A stretch of 64,000 bases of DNA. Source: Cytobacillus luteolus (GTDB lineage: Bacteria > Bacillota > Bacilli > Bacillales > Bacillaceae_L). A model generated the notes under the pieces. That model made no database searches. It saw only the letters and a program-made list of their open reading frames with translations, and was not told the DNA's origin. The stretch covers positions 372,001-436,000 of the forward strand of contig NZ_JAGGKM010000002.1 in the NCBI RefSeq assembly GCF_017873715.1. Reading direction: 5' to 3'. Of this stretch, positions 44,411 through 52,581 are shown in pieces. How positions within the stretch are numbered: position 1 is the stretch's first letter; every line of letters starts with the position of its first letter. A program made the position numbers and the translations under genes.

Positions 44411-45088
44411 TCAAAATTCCTTTCCAACTAAAGAAGTCCCTATTCTAAGAAAGGTCGCACCTTCCTCTACAGCAATTTCAAAATCATTTGACATACCCAT
44501 AGATAGTTCAAGACATGGTGCATATGGTAGCGTTAAGGCTTGTACATCAAGACTTAGAAGTCTAAGGTTCCTAAAGCATTCTCTGATAACCTGTTGGTCT
44601 TCAGTGAATGGAGCCATTGTCATTAACCCAACAACTCTTATGTTTGGAAAATCCTTCATTTTATGTATGAAGTCAATTACTTCGTTTGAATGTATTCCGT
44701 GCTTTGATTCCTCACCAGAAACATTTACTTGAACGAAGCAATTTATCTGTTTCGAGGATCTCTTATGAATTTCTTCTGCTAATGACAATCGATCTAGTGA
44801 GTGTATATAGTCAACTTTATCAATAATTTTTTTTACTTTTTTAGTTTGTAGTGAACCAATAAAGTGCCAAGCTACTTTATGGTTTAGTTCATCCCACTTC
44901 TTTAATAAGCCATCATCCCTACTTTCACCTAGATGCGTGATTCCGGCTTCAACTGCTTCAATAGTACGATCTATACTAACATATTTCGTTACCGCGATAA
45001 TTTGAACGTTGCTACGATCCCGCCCAAATTGCTTACAGGCTTCTTCAATACTAGCTTCTATTTCTATTAGATTTCCCTTCACATTCAT
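44411..45088 (-). CDS. ylmE: YggS-family PLP-binding protein YlmE
   Basis: Pyridoxal-phosphate homeostasis protein, 225 residues, single TIM-barrel like the alanine racemase N-domain. PLP lysine in IAVTKYVS, conserved WHFIGSLQTKKVK and the phosphate-binding LSMGMSNDFEIA. It overlaps ylmD by 4 bp. Confidence 0.94.
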   Translation of the reverse strand: MNVKGNLIEIEASIEEACKQFGRDRSNVQIIAVTKYVSIDRTIEAVEAGITHLGESRDDGLLKKWDELNHKVAWHFIGSLQTKKVKKIIDKVDYIHSLDRLSLAEEIHKRSSKQINCFVQVNVSGEESKHGIHSNEVIDFIHKMKDFPNIRVVGLMTMAPFTEDQQVIRECFRNLRLLSLDVQALTLPYAPCLELSMGMSNDFEIAVEEGATFLRIGTSLVGKEF

Positions 45089-45921
45089 AGTCCAATATCC
45101 TCCTTACGTCCAATATAGCTTGCCATTCTCCCTGACTGACCTTTATCACGTCGGTGTGAAAAAAACAGTTCTTTTTCACAACTCGTACAGTAAGAGGAAA
45201 CTTGAATATTATCCTTAGGCACACCTGATTGAACCAAAAGAAGTTGATTTGCTATTTTTAGATCCAGGGAGTATTGTCCTTCACTAACAAGTTTGTAAGG
45301 TATGTATTCGTCATAGGTAAGGACTTCATTTACTTTTTCGATAACAGAGTTGTCAACGATATAACAGCATGAACCTATAGCAGGTCCAATCACGACATGA
45401 ATATCCTCTGGAGATACTTTTTCTTCAGTGTCCCAGATTCTAATCATCTTTCCTCCTATATCATTTACTGTTCCTTTCCACCCCGCATGAGCTGCACCGA
45501 TTAAATCATATTTAGGTGCAGAAAAATAAAGTGGAACACAATCAGCAAAACATAAAGTTAGAAGAAGGTTTCTTTCCCTTGTGTAAAGGCCATCCGTTCC
45601 CTTTATGCCCTGTTCGTATATATAAACACCTTTGCCAGCATGATTCCTCGTCACTTTCATAATTTCAGCATCATGGACTTGTTCTGAGCAAACCCAGTTC
45701 GAGGTTGGGAAGCCAATTGCATTGGCCAATTTATCACGGTTTTGTCCCACAAGTTTAGAATCATCTCCTACATGTAGACCCATATTAAAGGACTGAAAAG
45801 GGGCATCACTAAAACCACCTATCTTTGTCGTAAAACCAGCAACAATAGATGGGTCTATGTTTTCCCAACTCTTCAGTTGTAAAATTCCTTCACTTTGTCT
45901 TGAAAAGAGATTTTTTGTCAT
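45085..45921 (-). CDS. ylmD: YfiH-family (PgeF-like) protein YlmD
   Basis: Multicopper-polyphenol-oxidase fold family; members act as purine nucleoside phosphorylase/adenosine deaminase or in peptidoglycan-precursor editing. 278 residues. Conserved LTLCFADCVPLYF, GAAHAGWKGTVNDIGG, VVIGPAIGSCCYIV and SHRRDKGQSGRMASYI include the expected His/Cys metal site. Which substrate applies here is not known. Confidence 0.93.
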   Translation of the reverse strand: MTKNLFSRQSEGILQLKSWENIDPSIVAGFTTKIGGFSDAPFQSFNMGLHVGDDSKLVGQNRDKLANAIGFPTSNWVCSEQVHDAEIMKVTRNHAGKGVYIYEQGIKGTDGLYTRERNLLLTLCFADCVPLYFSAPKYDLIGAAHAGWKGTVNDIGGKMIRIWDTEEKVSPEDIHVVIGPAIGSCCYIVDNSVIEKVNEVLTYDEYIPYKLVSEGQYSLDLKIANQLLLVQSGVPKDNIQVSSYCTSCEKELFFSHRRDKGQSGRMASYIGRKEDIGL

Positions 45922-46027
45922 GAGTTAAATCCTTTTTTCGTTAATTTTTTACCTTCTTTTCCTTATTTTATCATAGTTTTACATAATTGAGTGCGAAAAC
46001 ATAAGAAAAATGTCAAACTTATGTAGC

Positions 46028-46273
46028 CTACTCAAGGTTTTTCATTTGTCTTACAAGGATCACATCTGCTCCAACTTTGACTATATTTTTCCACGGAATG
46101 ACAATATCTTCATCTTTTCCAAAGAACCCCAACACTTTTCCTTGTCCAGATATAACGATTGCTTCAATTTTACCAGTCATTAAATTAATGTCAAAGTCCG
46201 TTATATTCCCTAAACGCTTACCGTCCCCAACATTTACAACTTCTTTCATCTGGAACTCTGATATATGAATCAT
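46028..46273 (-). CDS. ylmC: PRC-barrel protein YlmC/YmxH
   Basis: 81-residue PRC-barrel protein of unknown function, widely found next to sigG in endospore formers. Conserved VVNVGDGKRLGNITDFDINLM and GKVLGFFGKDEDIVIPWKNI. Ribosome-binding site GAGGGCGGG upstream of ATG. About 100 bp separate it from ylmD. Confidence 0.92.
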   Translation of the reverse strand: MIHISEFQMKEVVNVGDGKRLGNITDFDINLMTGKIEAIVISGQGKVLGFFGKDEDIVIPWKNIVKVGADVILVRQMKNLE

Positions 46274-46384
46274 ATCGTACCCGCCCTCTCAAAAAATCCT
46301 TTTACTGTACTATATGATTCTGCAACTGATAATATTGTATAAAATTTAAACTCCTACTAAAATAACCTAAATGTACTGGGAGTC

Positions 46385-46474
46385 ATTCGCTAAAATCCTC
46401 TTCGCTTTCCGCGGGCAGTCCGGGAGCCTCCTAGGTGATCTGCACCTGCGGGGTCTCCGTGTATTCTAGCGAAT
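46385..46474 (+). repeat. GC-rich structured repeat, copy 1
   Basis: 90-bp element bounded by an 8-bp inverted repeat ATTCGCTA/TAGCGAAT. Inside are a stem GGAG/CTCC around the conserved CCTCCT and TGCGGGGT segments, and an inner hairpin AGGTG-loop-CACCT. Read on the minus strand it is GAGACCCCGCAG, hairpin, AGGAGGCTC. It resembles a dispersed repeat I remember from other Bacillaceae. Much higher GC than its neighbourhood. Confidence 0.7.
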
Positions 46475-46542
46475 AACAATACTCTGAACAAAGTACAATA
46501 ACAGGGGTTTATATAAATGTTTGTTCCTTATCAAATAGAAAG

Positions 46543-46663
46543 ACACTGAGTGGATTGTAGCGGAAGGCACTTGACTCCTGCTCAGAAGTAGAGGAAAGGT
46601 CGAGACGCCGCAGACGGAACGTCGAGGAGGCTCGACTTCCTCCCCGATGGGAATTCGCACTTG
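46543..46663 (-). repeat. GC-rich structured repeat, copy 2 (inverted)
   Basis: About 120 bp, opposite orientation to copy 1. Plus-strand core GTCGAGACGCCGCAG, inner hairpin GACG-loop-CGTC, then AGGAGGCTCGAC. The outer stem is GTCGAG/CTCGAC and the inner stem GACG/CGTC, both different from copy 1 yet still complementary; the joining segments are shared. A 5' part (AGCGGAAGGCACTTGACTCC) extends beyond copy 1. Confidence 0.7.
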
Positions 46664-46692
46664 AAAAAGCCCTAATAAAGAGTATCTAAAAA

Positions 46693-46717
46693 GAACTGCC
46701 CCATTTAAGGACAGTCC
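46693..46717 (-). terminator. Rho-independent terminator of sigG
   Basis: Minus-strand stem GGACTGTCC/GGGGCAGTTC (two wobble pairs), 6-nt loop, TTTTT; 6 bp past the sigG stop. Confidence 0.85.
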
Positions 46718-46723
46718 TATGCA

Positions 46724-47503
46724 TTAGTTTTGAATGTTCTTATTCATTTGTTTAATGGCAGCTTTTTCAAGGCGTGAAACTTGGGCTTGAGAAATCCCAA
46801 TTTCTTCAGCAACTTCCATTTGAGTCTTTCCTTGGAAAAAACGTTTCCTTAATATTAATTTCTCACGCTCGTTAAGACGTCTCATACCTTCTTTTAATGC
46901 AATTTCTTCAATCCAGTTAATATCCCGATTTCGTTCATCACTTAACTGATCCATCACAAAAATTGGATCTCCTCCATCATTATAAATCGGTTCAAATAAT
47001 GATACAGGGTCTTGAATAGCATCTAAGGCAAACACAATTTCCTCATGTGGAACATCGAGCACCTTCGAAATCTCTTCTGCCGTTGGCTCCCTTGAAGTCT
47101 CACTCATTAAACGCTCCCTCACTTGTAATGCTTTGTAAGCAATATCTCTAAGGGATCTTGATACTCTGATTGGATTATTATCTCTTAGATATCGTCTTAT
47201 TTCACCAATGATCATAGGCACAGCATATGTAGAGAATTTGACATTTTGGCCTAGATCAAAGTTGTCAATAGACTTCATTAATCCAATGCATCCTACCTGG
47301 AATAGGTCATCTACAAATTCCCCCCTGTTATTAAACCGTTGAATAACACTGAGAACCAATCGTAGATTTCCATTTACTAATTTCTCTCGTGCAGACAAAT
47401 TACCACTTTGCATTTGTCTAAAAAGTTCTCTCATTTCTTCATTCTTAAGTACTGGTAGCTTTGAAGTATCTACACCACAAATTTCAACTTTATTTCGAGT
47501 CAA
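46724..47503 (-). CDS. sigG: RNA polymerase sporulation sigma factor SigG
   Basis: Late forespore sigma factor. 259 residues, matching remembered B. subtilis SigG nearly residue for residue (TRNKVEICGVDTSKLPVLKN). The start is TTG 47503 preceded by AGGAGGG at 6 nt; longer in-frame extensions upstream are not conserved. Regions: 1.2/2.1 (SAREKLVNGNLRLVLSVI), 2.3-2.4 (VKFSTYAVPMIIGEIRRYLRD), 3 (EEIVFALDAIQDPVSLFEP), 4.2 helix-turn-helix (TQMEVAEEIGISQAQVSRLEK). The leader hides part of the ribosome-binding site in a hairpin. Confidence 0.97.
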   Translation of the reverse strand: MTRNKVEICGVDTSKLPVLKNEEMRELFRQMQSGNLSAREKLVNGNLRLVLSVIQRFNNRGEFVDDLFQVGCIGLMKSIDNFDLGQNVKFSTYAVPMIIGEIRRYLRDNNPIRVSRSLRDIAYKALQVRERLMSETSREPTAEEISKVLDVPHEEIVFALDAIQDPVSLFEPIYNDGGDPIFVMDQLSDERNRDINWIEEIALKEGMRRLNEREKLILRKRFFQGKTQMEVAEEIGISQAQVSRLEKAAIKQMNKNIQN

Positions 47504-47511
47504 TTCTTTCC

Positions 47512-47524
47512 CTCCTAACAGGAG
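47512..47524 (-). promoter_or_regulatory. Hairpin covering the sigG ribosome-binding site
   Basis: Minus strand: CTCCT, loop GTT, AGGAG, directly upstream of the TTG start; AGGAG is the core of the Shine-Dalgarno sequence (47510-47516). It would lower sigG translation. Confidence 0.6.
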
Positions 47525-47539
47525 TTGCTGTACAAAGTT

Positions 47540-47568
47540 AAGTATCTCCTTTGGAGGGAAAAATATGC
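47540..47568 (-). promoter_or_regulatory. SigF/SigG-type promoter of sigG
   Basis: Minus strand: -35 GCATA (47564-47568) and -10 GGAGATACTT (47540-47549), which fits the forespore consensus GGnnAnAnTA in all but the last base; 14-nt spacer. Position matches the known forespore promoter of sigG in B. subtilis, which SigF and then SigG read. Confidence 0.7.
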
Positions 47569-47608
47569 ACAAGCTATTTCTCGAATTTACAGGAAAAGGC
47601 AAGAAAAA

Positions 47609-47646
47609 ACCCGAATAGTAGCGTAATTTCGGCGACTAAATCGGGT
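47609..47646 (-). terminator. Terminator of the spoIIGA-sigE operon
   Basis: Minus-strand outer stem ACCCGA/TCGGGT with inner pairing TAGT/ACTA, followed by TTTTTC. 15 bp past the sigE stop. Read-through into sigG is possible. Confidence 0.65.
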
Positions 47647-47661
47647 AAAAAAAATTTTTTA

Positions 47662-48381
47662 TTACACCATTTTATTGAATTCTTTTCGGAGTCTTTTAAT
47701 GATCCTCTTCTCAAGCCTGGAAATATAAGATTGTGATATACCAAGCATATCAGCTACGTCTTTTTGAGTTTTCTCTTCTCCACCAATTAACCCAAAGCGG
47801 AGCTCCATAATTTGTTTTTCTCGCTCGTTTAATTGATGCAGTGCTTTAACTAGTAACTTGCGATCAACATTTGCTTCTAGATCCTTAGTAATAATATCTT
47901 CCTCTGTGCCTAGAACATCTGATAAAAGAAGTTCATTACCATCCCAGTCGATATTTAGGGGCTCATCAAAGGAAACTTCCGACCGAATTTTATTATTTCT
48001 TCGTAAGTACATGAGGATCTCGTTTTCAATACATCTTGATGCATATGTAGCTAATTTAATTTTCTTTTCAGGGTTAAAGGTATTTACCGCTTTAATTAGT
48101 CCTATAGTTCCGATACTTATCAAATCTTCTATATTAATACCCGTGTTTTCAAATTTTCTTGCAATGTATACAACTAATCTTAAATTTCTTTCTATTAAGA
48201 TTGATCTTGCAGCTTTATCTCCAGTAGGAAGCTTTCTTAATAAAAGCTCTTCTTCGTCCTTTGAAAGTGGTGGTGGTAGGGCTTCACTTCCACCAATGTA
48301 GTAAATTTCATCAGTTTTAATACCAAATTTCAGTAATATTTTATACCACAAATAGGTTAAACGAAGTTTAAGTTTGACCAC
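47662..48381 (-). CDS. sigE: RNA polymerase sporulation sigma factor SigE (pro-SigE)
   Basis: Early mother-cell sigma factor made as an inactive precursor. 239 residues; the first ~27 ([20 protein letters not shown]...) form the amphipathic pro-sequence, cleaved before ...[12 protein letters not shown] by SpoIIGA. Region 2 ([20 protein letters not shown]) and region 4.2 ([21 protein letters not shown]) are intact. 54 bp downstream of spoIIGA. Confidence 0.97.
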   Translation of the reverse strand: MVKLKLRLTYLWYKILLKFGIKTDEIYYIGGSEALPPPLSKDEEELLLRKLPTGDKAARSILIERNLRLVVYIARKFENTGINIEDLISIGTIGLIKAVNTFNPEKKIKLATYASRCIENEILMYLRRNNKIRSEVSFDEPLNIDWDGNELLLSDVLGTEEDIITKDLEANVDRKLLVKALHQLNEREKQIMELRFGLIGGEEKTQKDVADMLGISQSYISRLEKRIIKRLRKEFNKMV

Positions 48382-48435
48382 GTAAAGTTCCTCCTTCTAA
48401 ATTGTAGTTTGATGAGTATGATAGTATAGATAACT

Positions 48436-49362
48436 CTAAGATGCCGGTTGAACAGTTGATGAGAGCAGCATTTTGGGATGAACAATACATTCATACTCTC
48501 CATCGGAAGATAGAGGGGTATGATTAAGTGCAATCAAACCTTTCGTAACAGAGATTTGTTCACCGTTATGGAAAATCGTAATCTTATCAGGTTTAATAGC
48601 GAGTAGAAATTGATGGTCTTGACCAACACCTCGATACGGTATTATTCGGATTCTGCTTTCCCATTTATGGGCTTCTTGATCTTGATCAGAACCTAAAGCT
48701 TCAATATTTTTTGATTGTCGAATAATTGACTCAGGAAAAAAATGAACTGTTTTAGTTGTATCAACAATTAGTACTGGACTTTTTGTTATCGGATCATATA
48801 ACTGATTACCACTATCTATTAATCCCTTTACCCGAAGTTCAAGAGACTCTATAGATATGACCACTTCAGCAATCTGATCAAATTGTATCTTTTTCATTTC
48901 AAAATCACTAATTTGTTTTCTGGTAAAATACCATAACACAGGAAATCCAACCAATACGAAAGCCCAACTAATAGGATTGCCAAAACCTGTTGTATTTGTC
49001 ATTAGTACGCCATCCAATACCTTTACTTCATATTCCAAGAAATTATGAACACCAATCATTCCACCACCAACTACAAAGGTAGCAAAATAAAAGGTTAATA
49101 GATTTTGAATAAAATATCGGAAACGTTTAAATCCAAAGGCACTACCAATTATTAAAAATGAAAAAATTAGTTTTATAATTGGATGTGATGCATACATTGA
49201 CAAAGGAGATACCATTAAAATAACAATTAAAGACCCAATAAATGCCCCTAATACCATTCTCCATATTAAAATTTTTCGCTTTAAAATGAATGCTGTCAGT
49301 AAGAGTAACAACCCATCAAATAGAAAGTTCAGCAACCAAATAACATCAAGGTAGATGTTCAA
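48436..49362 (-). CDS. spoIIGA: Sporulation sigma-E processing peptidase SpoIIGA
   Basis: Membrane aspartic protease that cleaves pro-SigE once activated by SpoIIR from the forespore. 308 residues from TTG 49362 (NIYLDVIWLLNFLFD), preceded by AAAGGAGAACGGG; longer in-frame starts upstream run through non-conserved sequence. Five N-terminal transmembrane helices (~4-150), then the protease domain with active-site LIDSGNQLYDP. Stop 54 bp before sigE. Confidence 0.96.
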   Translation of the reverse strand: MNIYLDVIWLLNFLFDGLLLLLTAFILKRKILIWRMVLGAFIGSLIVILMVSPLSMYASHPIIKLIFSFLIIGSAFGFKRFRYFIQNLLTFYFATFVVGGGMIGVHNFLEYEVKVLDGVLMTNTTGFGNPISWAFVLVGFPVLWYFTRKQISDFEMKKIQFDQIAEVVISIESLELRVKGLIDSGNQLYDPITKSPVLIVDTTKTVHFFPESIIRQSKNIEALGSDQDQEAHKWESRIRIIPYRGVGQDHQFLLAIKPDKITIFHNGEQISVTKGLIALNHTPLSSDGEYECIVHPKMLLSSTVQPAS

Positions 49363-49414
49363 TCCCGTTCTCCTTTCAAGAGTGCCCTTATTCGATTTAC
49401 TACCTATTATTAAT

Positions 49415-49448
49415 AGTATATAGTACATTCTCTATTGAAGTCTGTCAC
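49415..49448 (-). promoter_or_regulatory. Spo0A-type SigA promoter of spoIIGA-sigE
   Basis: Minus strand: GTGACA (49443-49448) and TATACT (49415-49420) with a 22-nt spacer. The over-long 22-bp spacer is the known hallmark of the B. subtilis spoIIG promoter, which needs Spo0A to work. Confidence 0.75.
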
Positions 49449-49452
49449 TTGC

Positions 49453-49492
49453 TGACGATTATAGAGGAGAAATTTTGATAGATTTTTACGAA
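49453..49492. promoter_or_regulatory. Two Spo0A-box-like sites upstream of spoIIGA
   Basis: TGACGAT at 49453-49459 and TTACGAA at 49486-49492 (plus strand) each match the 0A box TGNCGAA at six of seven positions and lie 5 and 38 bp upstream of the -35. Confidence 0.55.
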
Positions 49493-49575
49493 TATTGTAA
49501 AACAATGTATTCTAGATGTTTTTTTAGAATAGCTTTCCATATATAGATTCTCTAAAAACCTTTCACACAATAGAA

Positions 49576-49605
49576 AAAGAATCTTCCCAATTGGAAAGAC
49601 TCTTT
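49576..49605 (-). terminator. Rho-independent terminator of ftsZ
   Basis: Minus-strand 13-bp stem AAAGAGTCTTTCC/GGGAAGATTCTTT, 4-nt loop, then TTC; 6 bp past the ftsZ stop. Confidence 0.8.
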
Positions 49606-49611
49606 CAAATA

Positions 49612-50754
49612 TTATCTGCGACGATTACGATTTCTTAAGAATGCCGGAATATCTAGAGCTTCGTCATTCTGAGAGCTTTCTTTAGTAGGACGGGATTGAT
49701 ATTCGTTCGAAGAATCATCTCGTTTTGTTTCTCTCGTTGTAGTTGAAGCTTGTTTTGTAGTGTTAATGGCTGGTCTTACAGGTTTAGAGGAAGTAGTATC
49801 AATATCATTAAAGCCAGTTGCAATGACTGTAACTAATATTTCATCCTTTAAATTTTCATTGATAACTGATCCGAAAATCATATTTACTTCTTCGTCTGAT
49901 GCAGAGGCAACTATGTCTGCAGCCTCTTGAACCTCATACAAGCTCAAGTTAGTACCACCAGTGATGTTCATTAGTACACCTTGTGCACCATCAATAGAAG
50001 TTTCTAATAAAGGACTTGAAATAGCTCGTTTAGCTGCTTCAGCTGCACGATTTTCACCAGTTGACATTCCAATACCCATTAATGCTGAACCTTTGTTCGA
50101 CATTATAGTTTTAACATCAGCGAAGTCTAGATTAATTAACCCTGGTACAGCGATTAAGTCAGATATACCTTGTACACCTTGACGAAGTACATTATCAGCT
50201 TCTCTGAACGCCTCAAGCATCGGAGTATTTTTATCAACGATTTCTAAAAGGCGGTCGTTTGGAATAACGATTAAGGTATCTACGCCCTCTTTCATTGCTG
50301 CAATCCCACCTGCAGCTTGCCCTGCTCTTTTTCTACCTTCAAAAGTGAAAGGACGAGTAACAACACCAACAGTTAAGGCACCAAGGTCACGCGCAATAGA
50401 AGCTATAACCGGAGCTGCACCAGTACCAGTTCCGCCACCCATACCTGCCGTAACGAAAACCATGTCTGCACCTTTTAATACTTCTTCGATTTGTTCTCTG
50501 CTTTCTTCTGCTGCCTTCTTACCAACTTCAGGATTTGCACCTGCACCTAAACCACGAGTAAGCTTACCACCAATTTGCATTTTGATATCAGCTTTTGATA
50601 AGTTTAATGCTTGCGCATCTGTGTTAACAGCAATAAAGTCCACACCTTGTACACCATGTTCGATCATTCGGTTTACAGCGTTATTTCCACCGCCACCTAC
50701 ACCAATAACTTTAATCGTTGCTAATTGGTCAAGATTTGTATCTAACTCCAACAT
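49612..50754 (-). CDS. ftsZ: Cell-division GTPase FtsZ
   Basis: Tubulin-like GTPase that forms the Z-ring. 380 residues. GTP-binding signature GGGTGTG at 106-112, [14 protein letters not shown] near the N-terminus, T7-loop region [10 protein letters not shown], a low-complexity linker (~320-360), and the conserved C-terminal peptide [15 protein letters not shown] that binds FtsA, SepF and EzrA. 41 bp downstream of ftsA. Confidence 0.99.
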   Translation of the reverse strand: MLELDTNLDQLATIKVIGVGGGGNNAVNRMIEHGVQGVDFIAVNTDAQALNLSKADIKMQIGGKLTRGLGAGANPEVGKKAAEESREQIEEVLKGADMVFVTAGMGGGTGTGAAPVIASIARDLGALTVGVVTRPFTFEGRKRAGQAAGGIAAMKEGVDTLIVIPNDRLLEIVDKNTPMLEAFREADNVLRQGVQGISDLIAVPGLINLDFADVKTIMSNKGSALMGIGMSTGENRAAEAAKRAISSPLLETSIDGAQGVLMNITGGTNLSLYEVQEAADIVASASDEEVNMIFGSVINENLKDEILVTVIATGFNDIDTTSSKPVRPAINTTKQASTTTRETKRDDSSNEYQSRPTKESSQNDEALDIPAFLRNRNRRR

Positions 50755-50795
50755 CTAAGATCCTCCTAATTCATCGAAAGAGCTTTTCGATACTT

Positions 50796-52082
50796 CTACT
50801 CAAAGAAGTAACCGAAAAATCTTTTAACTTTTTTTCCAATATTTTGATCATCGTTTGTGTTTGGCTTGTTTTTTACTGGTTGTTGTTTTGTGTTTCTCTT
50901 TTCTGATTCTTGTGAAATCATAGAACCAATTCGCTTACCTTGAATTTTTGAGTGCTCATATGCAAACTGAATTAGGCCTACACCAGTTGAGAATTGTGGC
51001 TCACGAACTCCAATGTAATCTGGTTTTGCAATTCTAACATTACTCTGCAGTACTACTTGGGCTAGTTCTAAAACCCCAGGTTGATTAACAACTCCACCGG
51101 TTAGAACAAATCCTCCTGGAAGATCTCTAACATTTAATTTCCTTAATTCATTAATTACTAAGTCTAGAATTTCTTCTAATCTTGCTTCAATTATATCTGA
51201 TATTTCTAATTGGTTAAACTGCTGGTGCTGATCACTACCAATAATCGGTACACTAAATACTTCTTCTTCAGATGCGTCATCATAGAAGGCATGTCCATGT
51301 TTTATTTTTATTTTTTCAGCATCTTCAGTAGATGTTCGTAAACCAATTGAGATATCCTTTGTGATATGATCTCCGCCAACAGGAATAACGTTTGAAGATT
51401 GTAAGAAACCATCTCTGAAAATAGAAACTGTGGTTGAGCCACCACCAATATCTATTAATGCCACTCCTAGATTCTTTTCATCTTCTGAGAGAGTAATAGA
51501 ACCTGCAGCTAGAGGCTGTAGGCAAATGGCTGCAATTGTAAGTCCTGCTCGTTCAACACAGCGCAATAAATTATGTAATATCGTTCTTGAAGTGGTGATA
51601 ATCGTCCCTTGCATTTCAAGACGTACACCAAGCATCCCACGAGGATCACTAATTTCATCATATCCGTCAACAATAAACTGTTTTGGTATAACATCAATGA
51701 TTTCACGTTCTGGTGGAATCGAAACAAATTGAGCTGCCTCAATAACCCTCATTACATCCTCATTGCTTATTTCACGATTTTCGCGACTTTCACTTGAAAC
51801 GGCTATAACACCATGACACTCTTTCAATTGTACGTTATTTGCGGGCACACTAACAACAACTTGTTTTATTGGCATACCAACCATTCTTTCAGCTTGTTCA
51901 ACAGCCTTCTTAATTGAATGAACGGTTTCATCTATATCTACAATTGAACCTTTTTTAAGTCCTTCAGATTTCACATTTCCTACACCAATTATGTTTAAGG
52001 AATCATGGCTCATTTCACCAATGATTACTTTAACACTGGATGTACCGATGTCAAGACTTACGTAAATTTCATTGCTGTTCAT
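50796..52082 (-). CDS. ftsA: Cell-division protein FtsA
   Basis: Actin-like ATPase that tethers FtsZ to membrane. 428 residues. Nucleotide-binding VSLDIGTSSVKVIIG, 1C subdomain, ALIDIGGGSTTVSIF and VLTGGVVNQPG. After a basic linker the C-terminal amphipathic anchor is GKKVKRFFGYFFE. First gene of the ftsA-ftsZ unit. Confidence 0.98.
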   Translation of the reverse strand: MNSNEIYVSLDIGTSSVKVIIGEMSHDSLNIIGVGNVKSEGLKKGSIVDIDETVHSIKKAVEQAERMVGMPIKQVVVSVPANNVQLKECHGVIAVSSESRENREISNEDVMRVIEAAQFVSIPPEREIIDVIPKQFIVDGYDEISDPRGMLGVRLEMQGTIITTSRTILHNLLRCVERAGLTIAAICLQPLAAGSITLSEDEKNLGVALIDIGGGSTTVSIFRDGFLQSSNVIPVGGDHITKDISIGLRTSTEDAEKIKIKHGHAFYDDASEEEVFSVPIIGSDQHQQFNQLEISDIIEARLEEILDLVINELRKLNVRDLPGGFVLTGGVVNQPGVLELAQVVLQSNVRIAKPDYIGVREPQFSTGVGLIQFAYEHSKIQGKRIGSMISQESEKRNTKQQPVKNKPNTNDDQNIGKKVKRFFGYFFE

Positions 52083-52179
52083 TCTTTGGCACCTCCTTTT
52101 ACAATTAAAGCATCTCTCATTCGAGCGTATTTGAAGAATAACAGCTATTTTTTTTATAAAAATAAGTTACATAAAACAA

Positions 52180-52208
52180 ATATTCAACAAATACAGTATT
52201 TTCCCTTT
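52180..52208 (-). promoter_or_regulatory. SigH-type promoter of ftsA-ftsZ
   Basis: Minus strand: -35 AAAGGGAAA (one mismatch to RnAGGAwWW) and -10 GTTGAATAT (full match to RnnGAATwW) with 11-nt spacing. B. subtilis ftsAZ likewise has a SigH promoter used at sporulation onset. Confidence 0.7.
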
Positions 52209-52216
52209 TAAAAAAT

Positions 52217-52579
52217 TCAATTTTTTTCAATTTTATCTCTGGAAATACTCCACTTAGCAATTAATATCCTTCTAATAACAGCGATATTTTGAAATAGTCT
52301 AACTCCAAATGCAAAAACCGCTACTAAATACAAGTCTACACCAAGATGAACACCTAGAAAAGCTAAACTTGCAGCTAATAAAATATTAAAGAAAAAACCA
52401 GAAACAAAAACAGCTTGGTCATAAATATTTTGCAAATGAGCACGAATTCCTCCAAAGAGAGTATCAAGTGCAGCAAGAACAGCAATCGATAAATAGTTGG
52501 AATATTCATCTGGCACTTTAAATTCTGATGATAATCCTAGTAATATACCTATTAGTAATCCTATAATAGGGAGCCACAT
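52217..52579 (-). CDS. sbp: Small basic membrane protein Sbp
   Basis: DUF1290 family, 120 residues, about four hydrophobic segments: LPIIGLLIGILLGLS, LSIAVLAALDTLFGG, FNILLAASLAFLGVHLGV and YLVAVFAFGVRLFQN. Conserved between ylxX and ftsA in Bacilli; function unknown. 2 bp after ylxX. Confidence 0.94.
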   Translation of the reverse strand: MWLPIIGLLIGILLGLSSEFKVPDEYSNYLSIAVLAALDTLFGGIRAHLQNIYDQAVFVSGFFFNILLAASLAFLGVHLGVDLYLVAVFAFGVRLFQNIAVIRRILIAKWSISRDKIEKN

Positions 52580-52581
52580 GT

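Larger units (their letters stand above)
46274..46692. other. Spacer between ylmC and the sigG terminator
   Basis: No believable gene; it holds the two inverted structured repeats described separately (46385-46474 and 46543-46663). In B. subtilis ylmA lies between sigG and ylmC (from memory); I see no trace of it. Confidence 0.8.

Noticed and set aside
46466-46660. A 64-codon ORF on the minus strand in the ylmC-sigG spacer
   Set aside because: It runs straight through the structured repeat copy 2; its composition reflects the repeat, and no ribosome-binding site or conserved domain is visible.
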